A stretch of DNA of 27,183 nt from CAYUNT01 sp964446285 (GTDB taxonomy: Bacteria > Sumerlaeota > Sumerlaeia > SLMS01 > CAYUNT01): the NCBI GenBank assembly GCA_964446285.1, contig CAYUNT010000039.1:1-27183 (forward strand), given 5' to 3'. The notes under the pieces are model-generated. The model was not told the DNA's origin and did no database searches. It was given only the letters and a program-made list of their open reading frames with translations. Below, piece after piece: positions 16,152 through 24,059 of this stretch. Position 1 is the first letter of the stretch, and each line of letters starts with the position of its first letter. Made by a program: the position numbers and the translations under genes.

Positions 16152-17528
16152 ATGTCTGATCCCAACCTTTCCCGCGACGCCGCATCCAAAGAGGCGGCAT
16201 TCCGTTTTTCGGAGCGGTCCATGCGCACGCAGGACCCGCCCATTTCGTGGTTGATGAAACTGACAATCGAAGACCCGGAAATCATTTCGCTGGCGGCGGG
16301 ATTTGTGGACCAGCCCAGCCTTCCCGACGGCCTGATGAAAGGATTGTTCGAGGAACTGTTCTCGGAAGGCGAAGCGGCGCGTTCGGCGCTTCAATATGGC
16401 ATGACACAAGGGCATCCGCCGCTGCGGCGCGTGATGGCCAAGCGCCTGGCCGAAAAAAACGGTCTGGCCGGGCCGATTGACCCCGAAAGCATTCTCATCA
16501 CCAACGGCTCGCAGCAATTGCTGCACCTGGTCACGGATTCGCTCGTGAATCCGGGCGATATTGTGCTGCTCGAAGACCCGACGTATTTCGTGTATCTGGG
16601 CGTGCTCGAACCGGTGGGCGCGCGCGTGATGGGCGTCGCCACGGATGAAAACGGCATGATCCCCGAGGCGCTTGAGGAACGGCTGAAGGCGCTGAAACGC
16701 TCGGGCGACCTTGATCGGCTGAAAATCCTCTATGTCATGTCGTATTACCAAAACCCGATGGGCGTGAGCATCGCGGAGGACCGGCGCAAGAAGATCGTCG
16801 AGATCGCGGCGCATTACGGCGGCGAGGCGGGGCGTTTCCTGCTGCTCGAAGACGCGGCCTATCGCGAGCTGCGTTTCGATGGACCGGACCTCCCGTATCT
16901 GAAGGCATTTGACCCGGAAAATCGCTGGATCGCGCTGACCGGAACATTTTCGAAGGCATTCGCGCCGGGATTGCGACTCGGGTGGGGGATGCTGCCGCAT
17001 TCGCTGATGCGGATGGTGCTGCGGCTGAAGGGCAACGAGGATTTCGGTTCGAGCAACCTGAACCAGCACCTCCTGACGCTGGCGCTCGAGCGCGGCATTT
17101 ACGACCGCCAGATGACGCATGTGGCCAAACGCTATCTGGGCAAACGCGACCTCCTTTTGGATGCGGTGCGCCGCTATTGGCCCGCCGAAGTCCAGTGCCT
17201 GATCCCGCACGGAGGGCTGTATGTGTGGGTTACGCTGCCCGAAGGCATTTCGACGGCGCCTGGTTCGCCGCTGTTCAATGAATGCCTGGCGCGCAAGGTG
17301 ATTTATGTTCCGAGCTCTTACTGCTACTGCCAGGAACCGGGAGTGAAGAAGCCAGTGAACCGCGCCCGCCTCTGCTACGGGTTCATCGAGGAAGACGCGA
17401 TGGTGGAAGGCGTGCGCCGCATGGGCGAGGCGATAGCGTCCGTTTTGGAAGGCCCGAATTCCGTGCCAGCGGCCGTGGAAGCGGGAACAAGCTCCGGCTG
17501 TTGCGCGCATCAGAAGAAAAGCCGCTAA
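16152..17528 (+). CDS. PLP-dependent class I/II aminotransferase
   Basis: Fold-type I aminotransferase of 458 residues, closest in style to the LysN/2-aminoadipate or MocR-like group without an attached DNA-binding domain; the substrate cannot be set by eye. Seen: an N-terminal substrate-lid segment (PEIISLAAGFVDQPSLPD), a Gly-rich PLP phosphate region (ITNGSQQLLHLVTDSLVNPGD), YYQNPMGVS (the conserved NP-G loop), LLEDAAYRELRF (Asp to pyridine N), the Schiff-base lysine K268 in GTFSKAFAPGLRLGW, and a C-terminal RLCYGFIEEDAMVEGVRRMGEAI with the carboxylate-binding Arg. The ATG at 16152 follows CGAGG; an upstream ATG at 16086 falls within the hairpin region. The last 15 residues (SSGCCAHQKKSR) are a short Cys/basic tail. 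A TPR gene follows after 24 nt, probably on the same transcript. Confidence 0.92.
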   Translation: MSDPNLSRDAASKEAAFRFSERSMRTQDPPISWLMKLTIEDPEIISLAAGFVDQPSLPDGLMKGLFEELFSEGEAARSALQYGMTQGHPPLRRVMAKRLAEKNGLAGPIDPESILITNGSQQLLHLVTDSLVNPGDIVLLEDPTYFVYLGVLEPVGARVMGVATDENGMIPEALEERLKALKRSGDLDRLKILYVMSYYQNPMGVSIAEDRRKKIVEIAAHYGGEAGRFLLLEDAAYRELRFDGPDLPYLKAFDPENRWIALTGTFSKAFAPGLRLGWGMLPHSLMRMVLRLKGNEDFGSSNLNQHLLTLALERGIYDRQMTHVAKRYLGKRDLLLDAVRRYWPAEVQCLIPHGGLYVWVTLPEGISTAPGSPLFNECLARKVIYVPSSYCYCQEPGVKKPVNRARLCYGFIEEDAMVEGVRRMGEAIASVLEGPNSVPAAVEAGTSSGCCAHQKKSR

Positions 17529-17552
17529 ACCAAACGGGCGGCGGCCCGCGAA

Positions 17553-19058
17553 ATGTCCACTGAACCGGCAAACAATGACTTGGCGGAAGCGATCCTCCGC
17601 TGGACGCTGATGAATGGCGACAGCGCGCAGGGCCAGATTGGTGTTGTTGTGCTCGGTTGCGGCGCGAGGGGGCCGCAAGGCCTTGCCGAACTCGGGCGCA
17701 AATTGCAGTCCGAGGGCATGGCGCATCATATCATCGACCTCGCAATGGAGCCGCGCGACGAGGCGTTGAATTCGATTCTGGTTCGCCATTTTGCGCGCGC
17801 GCAGGATTTCCCGCCGGAAGAAGACGGTCCCGCCGCCGCCGGGCCGCGCGGTGTGACGTCGATCGCCGGATTGCGCCAGTGGATGGGCTGGGGTGATGAA
17901 GCGGCCAAGGCAGCAGGCGCCGCACTGGAAAAATGCTTGTCGAATATGCTGAATTCCGGCCGGCGGATTTTGTTCTGGCTCACGCCGCACGCCTGGGACA
18001 CGCTTCGCCACGGCTTTCCGATCCTGGCGGAGCAGTGGTCGCTCGTGGGCAGGCTGGATCACCCGGAAGCAGGCAAGGTGGCCGCGGAACTGATGCGCAA
18101 TTGGCGCATGGCTGCGGTTCCCGTGCGCCATCGCGGGCTGCCCGAGCGGGCGGAGCGGCGGCTCGAACGGTTCAGCAAGGAATTCAATCAGGCGAAACTG
18201 GAAGGCCTCAGCCCTGAGCATCTCGCATGGGGTGTGATTGTTCCGTGGCTGCGGACGCTGCTCGATGCCGGAGCGTGCGCGCGGCTGCTTGAGGAATTCC
18301 GCCGCTGGGCGCCCTCGATAGAATCCGTTGCCGCCGCTTACGGATTGTCGCTTTTGTGCGTAGCGGAGGCGGAAATGACGCTCGATTGCTACGCCTCGGC
18401 GGAGGGGCGCCTGGACGAGGCACTGGCGCGGCTTGAGGCGGCGGGCCATAAAAAAGGCATGGCCATCGCGCGCTCGATGAAGGCGCAAATCGCCGCCGCC
18501 TCCGAAAGATTCAGCGAGGCGGAAATCCTGCTGGCGCTGAGCACGGAGGAAGCCGAGCAGATCGATGCGATGCGGCTGGTCGGATGGAATTGCGTGATTC
18601 TGGCGGCAATTTCCGTGATTCGCGGACGCGAACACGAAGCGCATCCCTATTTGGAGTATGCGTGGGCTTTGTTTGAATCAGACGGAGACATCAGCGGGCT
18701 GGCGGCGACGCTGTGGGCGGAATCGCTGCGCTTGTGGTGGCTTGGTTTGCCCGAAGAGGCAGAGGCGCAAACGCGGCGCGTCTGGCATATTCTCGGAGTA
18801 ACTCGCGATGGCGTCGGCCTTGTGGCGGCGGCGCAGGCGCTGGCTGGCGCGTTGCAGGCCATTGGCGAAACTCGCACGGCGCGGATGCATCTTGAAATGG
18901 CGCGCAAAGCCTGCGCCTCGATTCCGTTCGCACCGGGCGCGGATGCCATCGGCGCACTTATCGCGGAGATGGACGCGGCGATTGCAGTTCCGGCTTCGGC
19001 CCCTGCCCAATCTGTTTCCCCGGATGCCTCGATGCCGATGCCTCCTCCGGCGTCATAA
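17553..19058 (+). CDS. TPR protein with STAND-like degenerate N-terminal region
   Basis: 501 residues, no signal peptide, so cytoplasmic. The N-terminal 200 residues recall the first part of STAND-type NTPase/TPR proteins: a beta-alpha start (GQIGVVVLGCGARGPQGLAE) and the pattern GRRILFWLTPHAWDTLRHGFPILAEQWS, comparable to the 'vlfWlt...a..l...aPdlw' segment of that group. A true P-loop (GxxxxGK[ST]) is absent, so ATP use is unlikely. Residues about 230-470 are TPR-like helical pairs (AEGRLDEALARLEAAGHKKG, FSEAEILLALSTEEAEQ, EEAEAQTRRVWHILG), which bind proteins. The end is Pro/Ala/Ser-rich. The last 101 bp overlap the convergent DUF2851 gene. The start at 17553 lacks a clear ribosome-binding site, and coupling to the aminotransferase 24 nt upstream is possible. 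Confidence 0.75.
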   Translation: MSTEPANNDLAEAILRWTLMNGDSAQGQIGVVVLGCGARGPQGLAELGRKLQSEGMAHHIIDLAMEPRDEALNSILVRHFARAQDFPPEEDGPAAAGPRGVTSIAGLRQWMGWGDEAAKAAGAALEKCLSNMLNSGRRILFWLTPHAWDTLRHGFPILAEQWSLVGRLDHPEAGKVAAELMRNWRMAAVPVRHRGLPERAERRLERFSKEFNQAKLEGLSPEHLAWGVIVPWLRTLLDAGACARLLEEFRRWAPSIESVAAAYGLSLLCVAEAEMTLDCYASAEGRLDEALARLEAAGHKKGMAIARSMKAQIAAASERFSEAEILLALSTEEAEQIDAMRLVGWNCVILAAISVIRGREHEAHPYLEYAWALFESDGDISGLAATLWAESLRLWWLGLPEEAEAQTRRVWHILGVTRDGVGLVAAAQALAGALQAIGETRTARMHLEMARKACASIPFAPGADAIGALIAEMDAAIAVPASAPAQSVSPDASMPMPPPAS

Positions 19059-20712
19059 GCAGGCAATCCGAGCACGATTTTTCGTTGTTGTTGCAGCAAT
19101 CCGAAAAGATGTGAAAGAGAGCCTGGCGGCGCAATTCGGCCCCAAGCAGGACGGGCGCGCGCGTGTCGCCGCCAAACAAACGGTGCTGCATAAATGTCGT
19201 GACCTCATTGGGCGAAAGAGGGGGAAACCGGGCGGCGAAATCCATCAAGGCGCGTTCGAGCGTGGCGTCTTTCTCGCGCCGCGCCCAATAAATCCCAAAA
19301 GGAAGCAAGACGTTGAAGAGGAGCGATTTGGCTGATGCGGGGCCGATAAGCGCGAGAGGACGCGCCACGGATTTGCCCGAAAGGGTGAAGCGCCGCGCCC
19401 AGAAATCGCCTGGCTCATCCACCTGAAGCGCCAGAGAAAGGCGCGCGGCGGCGTCGCGAATTTCGCGCGGCGACTCGGGCGGGCAATCCGCCAATCCTCG
19501 CAGGATCGAGACGGCCCTGCGCGCCAGCCCCTCGCGGCCCCGAGACATTCGCACGATCAGATTCGCTATTCCAGCCAGGCGGCGCGCGGGAAAATTGGCC
19601 GGGCGCACGCCGCGAAACCAGCGGCGCGTCGGCGGAATCAGGCGGTCGGAAAGGTAAGGCGCCGCCAGCCGCCAGACTTCTCTTCCGGCCGAGCGATAGG
19701 CGCGGGCCGCCGCAGCGTCGCACGCCAAATCCTGCGCCGCGTCGCCCGGGGAATCGGAAGAATCCCCGGCGGCTTGCTCGTTTTTAGCGGCAGGCGGCTC
19801 GGACTCCTCCGTCGAGATGCAATCGACAGAATCACCGCCCTCCTGCGCAATTTCCTCCTGCGCATCCCACAGCCCCGCCACATGGAGCAGGATCACTTCG
19901 ACAGCCTTCACCCGCGCGTCCGGATCGGATTCTTTGGCGTGAGTGAGTTCGAGAAGTTCATCAAGCCGGGCGCGTTTGCTGAGCAGAAAATAAAGCGTTT
20001 TCGACGCCTTGTGGCCCTGTGCGGTCATGAGCGCCTGGTAGAGAACCTGATCCGGGTTCTCGCCGGGAAATTGCCCTGCCAGGCGGCTAATTTTCGCCTC
20101 CAGGCGTTCCAGGCCGGCGAGCACTAGAATCCGTTCGAGGAGGTCAGTGTCGAGGTTGAGAAGGGCGCGCTGGCAAAGTCCCTGATTGGATGGGCGTCCG
20201 TAGGGATAATCCTCGATGTGAATGGTCCCGCGGATTGTTTCGATATCCGGTTCGAGAATGGGAGTGAGTTCGAGGCGTTCGAGGCGGCGTCCATTGGCGA
20301 GAGTGTCGTAGGGGCGGTCGTCTCCCGCCCACAGAAATGCATGAAGCCGGCAATCATTGTAGGCGGGATCCACATGATGAGCGTGGCGTTCCCATTCGGC
20401 GGAATCCACATGGATTTCCACGTCGCCGCGAATCTGCTCGCCCGCCATTTTCAAGGTGGCGCCAAGGAAATCCGGCCCGGCGGAAAGGTTCCAGCGCCCC
20501 GGATCAATGATTTCCACCGCCTTGCCCGAGGCGGTTTGCAGCGATTCCTGGCGGAAGAGACGGTCAAACCAGATGCACTGAACCAGGCGCTCGTCCACAT
20601 GGCGGCGGCGCGATTCGCAGACCTCTCCCGATAGCGAACGCCGAAGGGCCTGTGAAAAAATACTCCGCGCCTCGGGCCAGCTGGAGGGAAGCGCGGAGGA
20701 GGAAGAAGGCAT
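18958..20712 (-). CDS. DUF2851 family protein
   Basis: 584 residues of a conserved family of unknown function. Family features seen: ERLVQCIWFDRLFRQESLQTASGKAVEI, the acidic core PGRWNLSAGPDFLGATLKM, RGDVEIHVDSAEWERHAHHVDPAYNDCRLHAF (a nuclease-like arrangement of Asp, Glu, His), a proline-rich CQRALLNL stretch, and a C-terminal FSDCCNNNEKSCSDC cysteine motif. The GDVEIH and HxH pattern suggests a metal-dependent enzyme, but this is inference. An acidic, Ala/Ser/Glu-rich insert (about residues 284-345) breaks the usual family length. The last 34 residues, after the Cys motif, lie wholly within the overlap with the TPR gene on the other strand and look like a run-on tail. The ATG at 20712 has no obvious ribosome-binding site. 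The divergent upstream gap is filled by short repeats. Confidence 0.88.
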   Translation of the reverse strand: MPSSSSALPSSWPEARSIFSQALRRSLSGEVCESRRRHVDERLVQCIWFDRLFRQESLQTASGKAVEIIDPGRWNLSAGPDFLGATLKMAGEQIRGDVEIHVDSAEWERHAHHVDPAYNDCRLHAFLWAGDDRPYDTLANGRRLERLELTPILEPDIETIRGTIHIEDYPYGRPSNQGLCQRALLNLDTDLLERILVLAGLERLEAKISRLAGQFPGENPDQVLYQALMTAQGHKASKTLYFLLSKRARLDELLELTHAKESDPDARVKAVEVILLHVAGLWDAQEEIAQEGGDSVDCISTEESEPPAAKNEQAAGDSSDSPGDAAQDLACDAAAARAYRSAGREVWRLAAPYLSDRLIPPTRRWFRGVRPANFPARRLAGIANLIVRMSRGREGLARRAVSILRGLADCPPESPREIRDAAARLSLALQVDEPGDFWARRFTLSGKSVARPLALIGPASAKSLLFNVLLPFGIYWARREKDATLERALMDFAARFPPLSPNEVTTFMQHRLFGGDTRAPVLLGAELRRQALFHIFSDCCNNNEKSCSDCLLMTPEEASASRHPGKQIGQGPKPELQSPRPSPR

Positions 20713-20727
20713 GGGAGGAAGAGATCT

Positions 20728-20755
20728 ATGAGTTGTGGGTTGTGAGTTGGGAGAA
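20728..20755. repeat. 7-nt tandem repeat, GTGRGTT type
   Basis: Units on the + strand: ATGAGTT, GTGGGTT, GTGAGTT, GGGAGAA. Three good copies and one decayed copy, ending in an A-run. This is the first of three different short-period tracts packed into the 174-bp gap between the DUF2851 and glycoside hydrolase genes. Confidence 0.65.
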
Positions 20756-20766
20756 AAAAAGCAACC

Positions 20767-20815
20767 AGTAATCAGCGGTCAGTGAACAGTGGGCAGTGCT
20801 CAGCGACCGGTAATC
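20767..20815. repeat. 7-nt tandem repeat, AGYnnnC type
   Basis: Seven units in perfect register on the + strand: AGTAATC, AGCGGTC, AGTGAAC, AGTGGGC, AGTGCTC, AGCGACC, GGTAATC. The AG-pyrimidine start and terminal C are fixed while the middle three bases vary. It is distinct in sequence from the 7-nt tract beginning at 20728. Confidence 0.8.
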
Positions 20816-20820
20816 TGCCG

Positions 20821-20874
20821 TTTATTTCCATTAAGTCCCTTGGGTCCTTTCGGTCCCTTCTGTCCTTTGCGTCC
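20821..20874. repeat. 9-nt tandem repeat, YTTnnGTCC type
   Basis: Six units in register on the + strand: TTTATTTCC, ATTAAGTCC, CTTGGGTCC, TTTCGGTCC, CTTCTGTCC, TTTGCGTCC. Period and GTCC core match the tract at 13215. It ends 12 nt from the 3' end of the glycoside hydrolase gene (-). Confidence 0.8.
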
Positions 20875-20886
20875 CAGGCGCTTGAC

Positions 20887-23586
20887 CTATTCCTTTTCGG
20901 GCAGAATCGCCGCAAATCCCCATCCGGAAGGATTGCGCCAGTTTTGGCCATCGCCATTCCACATCAGAGTGGCGCGTTTCTCGCGGTCATTGCGATCCAT
21001 TCCGTTGTTGACGGCCATATCGAAACCTATCAACTGTCCGGCGGTTATTGTCGCCCCAAATTCAGAAAGTGGAATGTATGCCTCGATGCGCCATCCATTG
21101 GGCCTCGGATAGGCCACAACTTCCGAGCCTTCAATTCCGCGTCCGCCTTCTGGCGCCTTTTCGCCCTCGGGAACAATGGGCCGCCAGTTCCAGGCGTAGC
21201 CCCCCTGGCCTTTGTCGCCCGGAGTCAACCCAATCTGGAAATGCTTGGGACCATAATAGGAATCCAGCGTGGGGCCGTCGAATCCCAGATAAAGCTCGAT
21301 CGAATCGCCGCGCCAGATTTCCGTGTTATCGTTGGGATTGATAAGCGGGGTGGAATCCACCACATCGACGGCCAGAATCAAGGTGTCAGCGGTCCATCCG
21401 ACTCGCGCGTTGGCGCTAAATTCCTCTGCGGAAAGGCGCGCGCCTTCCGCGGGGACGATCTGGTTCTCGGACGGCGTCAAAGAAATCTGAGGGAGGCGGT
21501 TCCATTCTTCGGCGGGTGCGCCCATTCCCGGTGCGGAGGCGCAAAGCGGCTGGCCCCAGCCACGCAATACCTTTTCGGCCACGGCGCCTTTTTCTTCTGT
21601 GACGCGCGCCTGGATCACGCACGGGCCAAGCGCCGGCTTCATGTTTCTCTCCGCGGAAGCGCTTGCGCCAGCAAGCAGGTCGCTGAATACATTGGCCGGA
21701 CCCGAATCAGCGCCGCGAAGCGTCCACTGCGCCTTGCCCGAAGCCGTGCGTCCTATGCAGTTTTGGAAATATGTCGTAAGCGTATAATTGTTCCCGGACT
21801 TTTGCGGCAAAAGGCGGATCTCAAAGGGAACACTATAGCATACATCCAGGCTATAGGAGTAGCGAAGCGGTTCACCGCCAGTGAATTGACGCGGCTGGAA
21901 CGGTTTGGCATTTGCATCGAGCGACGCCGAACAGGTGAAAGAAGAAGTTCGGCCAGGCGGACATGAAAAGGATTTTTGATCCGCCTGGAAATGAACCGGG
22001 CTGCCAGCCGCGGAGGCGATTAGCGGATCGAGGCTGATTTCAAGCGCTTCCGGCAGGGGATTGTTCACCACGAGCGAAATCGGACGGGATTCGCCGGGAG
22101 GAAGATAGAGCACACTCGGGACGAATCGAACAGAGGCAAGGGGAAGGGCGCGCAAAGGAAGGCCGCGAATGTAGCGCGGTTCGGATTTTACTTCGACCGT
22201 GATTGCTCCGGAGGCGTCCGGCTCGGCGGTGGTGATGCCCCGGCCGAACATGTCCTCGATGAGAACAGCCCCTTCCGCCGGGAGGCGAATCTGGGCCGCC
22301 TCGCCATCACGCAACACCCAGGCGCAAGCGAGGATTTCGCTGGCGTTGCGGTAGATCTGAACTTCGATGTCATCCTTGCGTTCGGGATCCACGGCCGCTC
22401 CATGCACGCTTCCGACGAACTCCGCGTTCGCCAGCCGGGTGCTCATTGCCTTGTAGGCGCCTGAAGAAACCTTTGGCTTAAAGAGATAATCCAGCACGCC
22501 CCAGTATCCATCCGGGTTGAGGCCGGAATAATCATCAGACAGTTTGAAATAATAAAGGCGCGAAACCCCTGCCGCCAGCGCCACAAGGTGCTTTTTCACA
22601 ATCCACGAAGCCTGAAAATTCGCCGAAACTTCCCTGATAACAGGACTTTTGCCTGTGCTGAGGCCGAGTTCCGTGATGAACAGCGGCTTGGCGCCGTCGC
22701 CATATTTTTCCATGATGCGGCGGATTTGGAGGATTTCATCCCGCAGAACTTTCTCATCGGGACGGCCATCGTAGTGATGGAATGAAACCGCGTCCAGGAA
22801 GGCGCTGGCGCCCTGGCGATACACGCCTTCGATGAACGGATAATCAGCGCCCGCCGTGCACATCGCGACTATTTTGCATTTGGGATTGGCGGCTTTGGCC
22901 TCGCGATACGCCACCTTGAGCAGCTCCGCATACAGCGCCGCGTCGGGTTTGGGCACCCAGAACGGCGTGATGTTTGGTTCGTTCCAGACTTCCCACCAGG
23001 TAATTGTTTCTTTGTAGCGATCGACCATGGCGCGAACATAAACTCCAAAATCCTCGCAGGCCTCGGGGGTTGCGGGCGACTGATTGGGTTCCCACGCGGA
23101 ATTGTAGCAGAGAATCGGATACGGCTCGAGGCCGGCCGAGAGGATTTCGTTAATGACGCGGTCTGGAAATTCCCAGTCGAAACGGCCTTTTTCCGGCTCG
23201 ATGACCCCGCGCCACATGTCGATGCGGACGGAATGGCAGCCGTGCTCCTTGATCAGGCGCAGGCGATAGCGAAGATCATCCCACAACTTGGATGTCACAT
23301 TGGGATCGCCGCTAACCTTGTGATGGAATGGAACGATTCCATTCATGCAGAAAAATTCATCGGTGCGAATCGTGGGAATTTCAGCCGCTTCCGGAGCGGC
23401 GGGGATCGCTTCCTTTGCTGTGGGCGCGGGCGGCGTGGCGGCGGGCGCGGCCTTTTTTGCGCCTCCTGCGCAGCCAGACGCCAGCGCAAGAATCATCGCC
23501 AGCAACGCAACAGCCCAAGCCGCGGCGAGGAACCGCAACGCGCTGTGCGTGGAAATTGGCTGAGTGGAACTACGCTTTCCCATCAT
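20887..23586 (-). CDS. Clan-A (GH39/GH5-like) glycoside hydrolase lipoprotein with CBM9-like domain
   Basis: 899-residue exported enzyme, probably acting on a plant or algal polysaccharide; the exact family is unsure. An N-terminal hydrophobic stretch ends in the lipobox LASGC, so it should be lipid-anchored, followed by an Ala/Pro-rich linker. Residues about 70-400 form a (beta/alpha)8 barrel with the clan-A acid/base glutamate in WEVWNEPNITP (E203) and the nucleophile in LFITELGLS (E306), plus SFHHYDGRPDE between them. About 410-650 are beta-rich and unassigned. About 695-899 resemble a CBM9/DOMON-like carbohydrate-binding domain (DTLILAVDVVDSTPL, DSIELYLGFDG, GWRIEAYIPLSEFG, IGFDMAVNN). 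The start at 23586 (or 23583) follows GGAG. A TTGACA lies about 30 nt before the start but is too close for an ordinary promoter. Confidence 0.87.
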   Translation of the reverse strand: MMGKRSSTQPISTHSALRFLAAAWAVALLAMILALASGCAGGAKKAAPAATPPAPTAKEAIPAAPEAAEIPTIRTDEFFCMNGIVPFHHKVSGDPNVTSKLWDDLRYRLRLIKEHGCHSVRIDMWRGVIEPEKGRFDWEFPDRVINEILSAGLEPYPILCYNSAWEPNQSPATPEACEDFGVYVRAMVDRYKETITWWEVWNEPNITPFWVPKPDAALYAELLKVAYREAKAANPKCKIVAMCTAGADYPFIEGVYRQGASAFLDAVSFHHYDGRPDEKVLRDEILQIRRIMEKYGDGAKPLFITELGLSTGKSPVIREVSANFQASWIVKKHLVALAAGVSRLYYFKLSDDYSGLNPDGYWGVLDYLFKPKVSSGAYKAMSTRLANAEFVGSVHGAAVDPERKDDIEVQIYRNASEILACAWVLRDGEAAQIRLPAEGAVLIEDMFGRGITTAEPDASGAITVEVKSEPRYIRGLPLRALPLASVRFVPSVLYLPPGESRPISLVVNNPLPEALEISLDPLIASAAGSPVHFQADQKSFSCPPGRTSSFTCSASLDANAKPFQPRQFTGGEPLRYSYSLDVCYSVPFEIRLLPQKSGNNYTLTTYFQNCIGRTASGKAQWTLRGADSGPANVFSDLLAGASASAERNMKPALGPCVIQARVTEEKGAVAEKVLRGWGQPLCASAPGMGAPAEEWNRLPQISLTPSENQIVPAEGARLSAEEFSANARVGWTADTLILAVDVVDSTPLINPNDNTEIWRGDSIELYLGFDGPTLDSYYGPKHFQIGLTPGDKGQGGYAWNWRPIVPEGEKAPEGGRGIEGSEVVAYPRPNGWRIEAYIPLSEFGATITAGQLIGFDMAVNNGMDRNDREKRATLMWNGDGQNWRNPSGWGFAAILPEKE

Positions 23587-23987
23587 GATTGCATATCTCC
23601 ATGAAAAAGAGTGTCAATCGGCTTGCGCCGGCTGCCCTTTTCTTCAGGACTTGGCGCAACAAACGAGCGCGCGGAGCGAGGGAGGCGGATCGAGACAGTT
23701 TGAATGTTTCGACGACAGCCTCGAACTGAACGCAACGTCTCCGCCGCACGACTCTGACATGTATGCACCCGCGGGGGGGCGAGTTCCAGAAGAAAGTCGC
23801 CCTTTGGGTGGATGCCGAACGGAATTGGCTATATGGCGCGGCGGCGCGGCCACCCCGCACCCCGCGAGCCGGGTTTGATAAAAAGAATCCATTGAATCCC
23901 GCCCCAAGGCCGGGAATTCAGGCAAATATCGCTCAGCTCTCTCTTGGAAGGCAACAGCCTCCGATTTGCCTCGATTACACCATATCA
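23587..23987. other. 400-bp region upstream of the glycoside hydrolase
   Basis: No convincing gene. Several short open frames exist on both strands, but none has a good ribosome-binding site or recognisable product. The region should hold the promoter of the glycoside hydrolase (-). Left of the terminator at 23990-24023 it is a plain GC-rich spacer, and no RNA fold is evident to me. Confidence 0.45.
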
Positions 23988-23989
23988 TG

Positions 23990-24023
23990 AAAAAGGGCGG
24001 TGGGATATGGCTCCCATCGCCCT
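23990..24023 (-). terminator. Rho-independent terminator of the WD40/cysteine-repeat operon
   Basis: AGGGCGGTGGGA and TCCCATCGCCCT pair over 12 bp with one G-U and a 6-nt loop. Read on the minus strand, the stem is followed directly by TTTTT (23994-23990). It lies 36 nt beyond the stop of the cysteine-repeat gene. Confidence 0.88.
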
Positions 24024-24059
24024 ATACAAGTTGCATTTGCTCAGTCGAGTCCCCGCAGA

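Noticed and set aside
16107..18644. 845-codon open frame on the minus strand across the aminotransferase and TPR genes
   Set aside because: Antisense shadow of two real genes, Arg/His/Gln-rich with no motif and no ribosome-binding site.
23590..23622. TTGACA on the minus strand as the -35 box of the glycoside hydrolase promoter
   Set aside because: The start codon would lie at or before the expected transcription start, and the -10 candidate (TATGCA) is poor.
23644..23988. 114-codon minus-strand frame between the terminator and the glycoside hydrolase
   Set aside because: No ribosome-binding site, no recognisable domain, and it begins right at the terminator's T-run.
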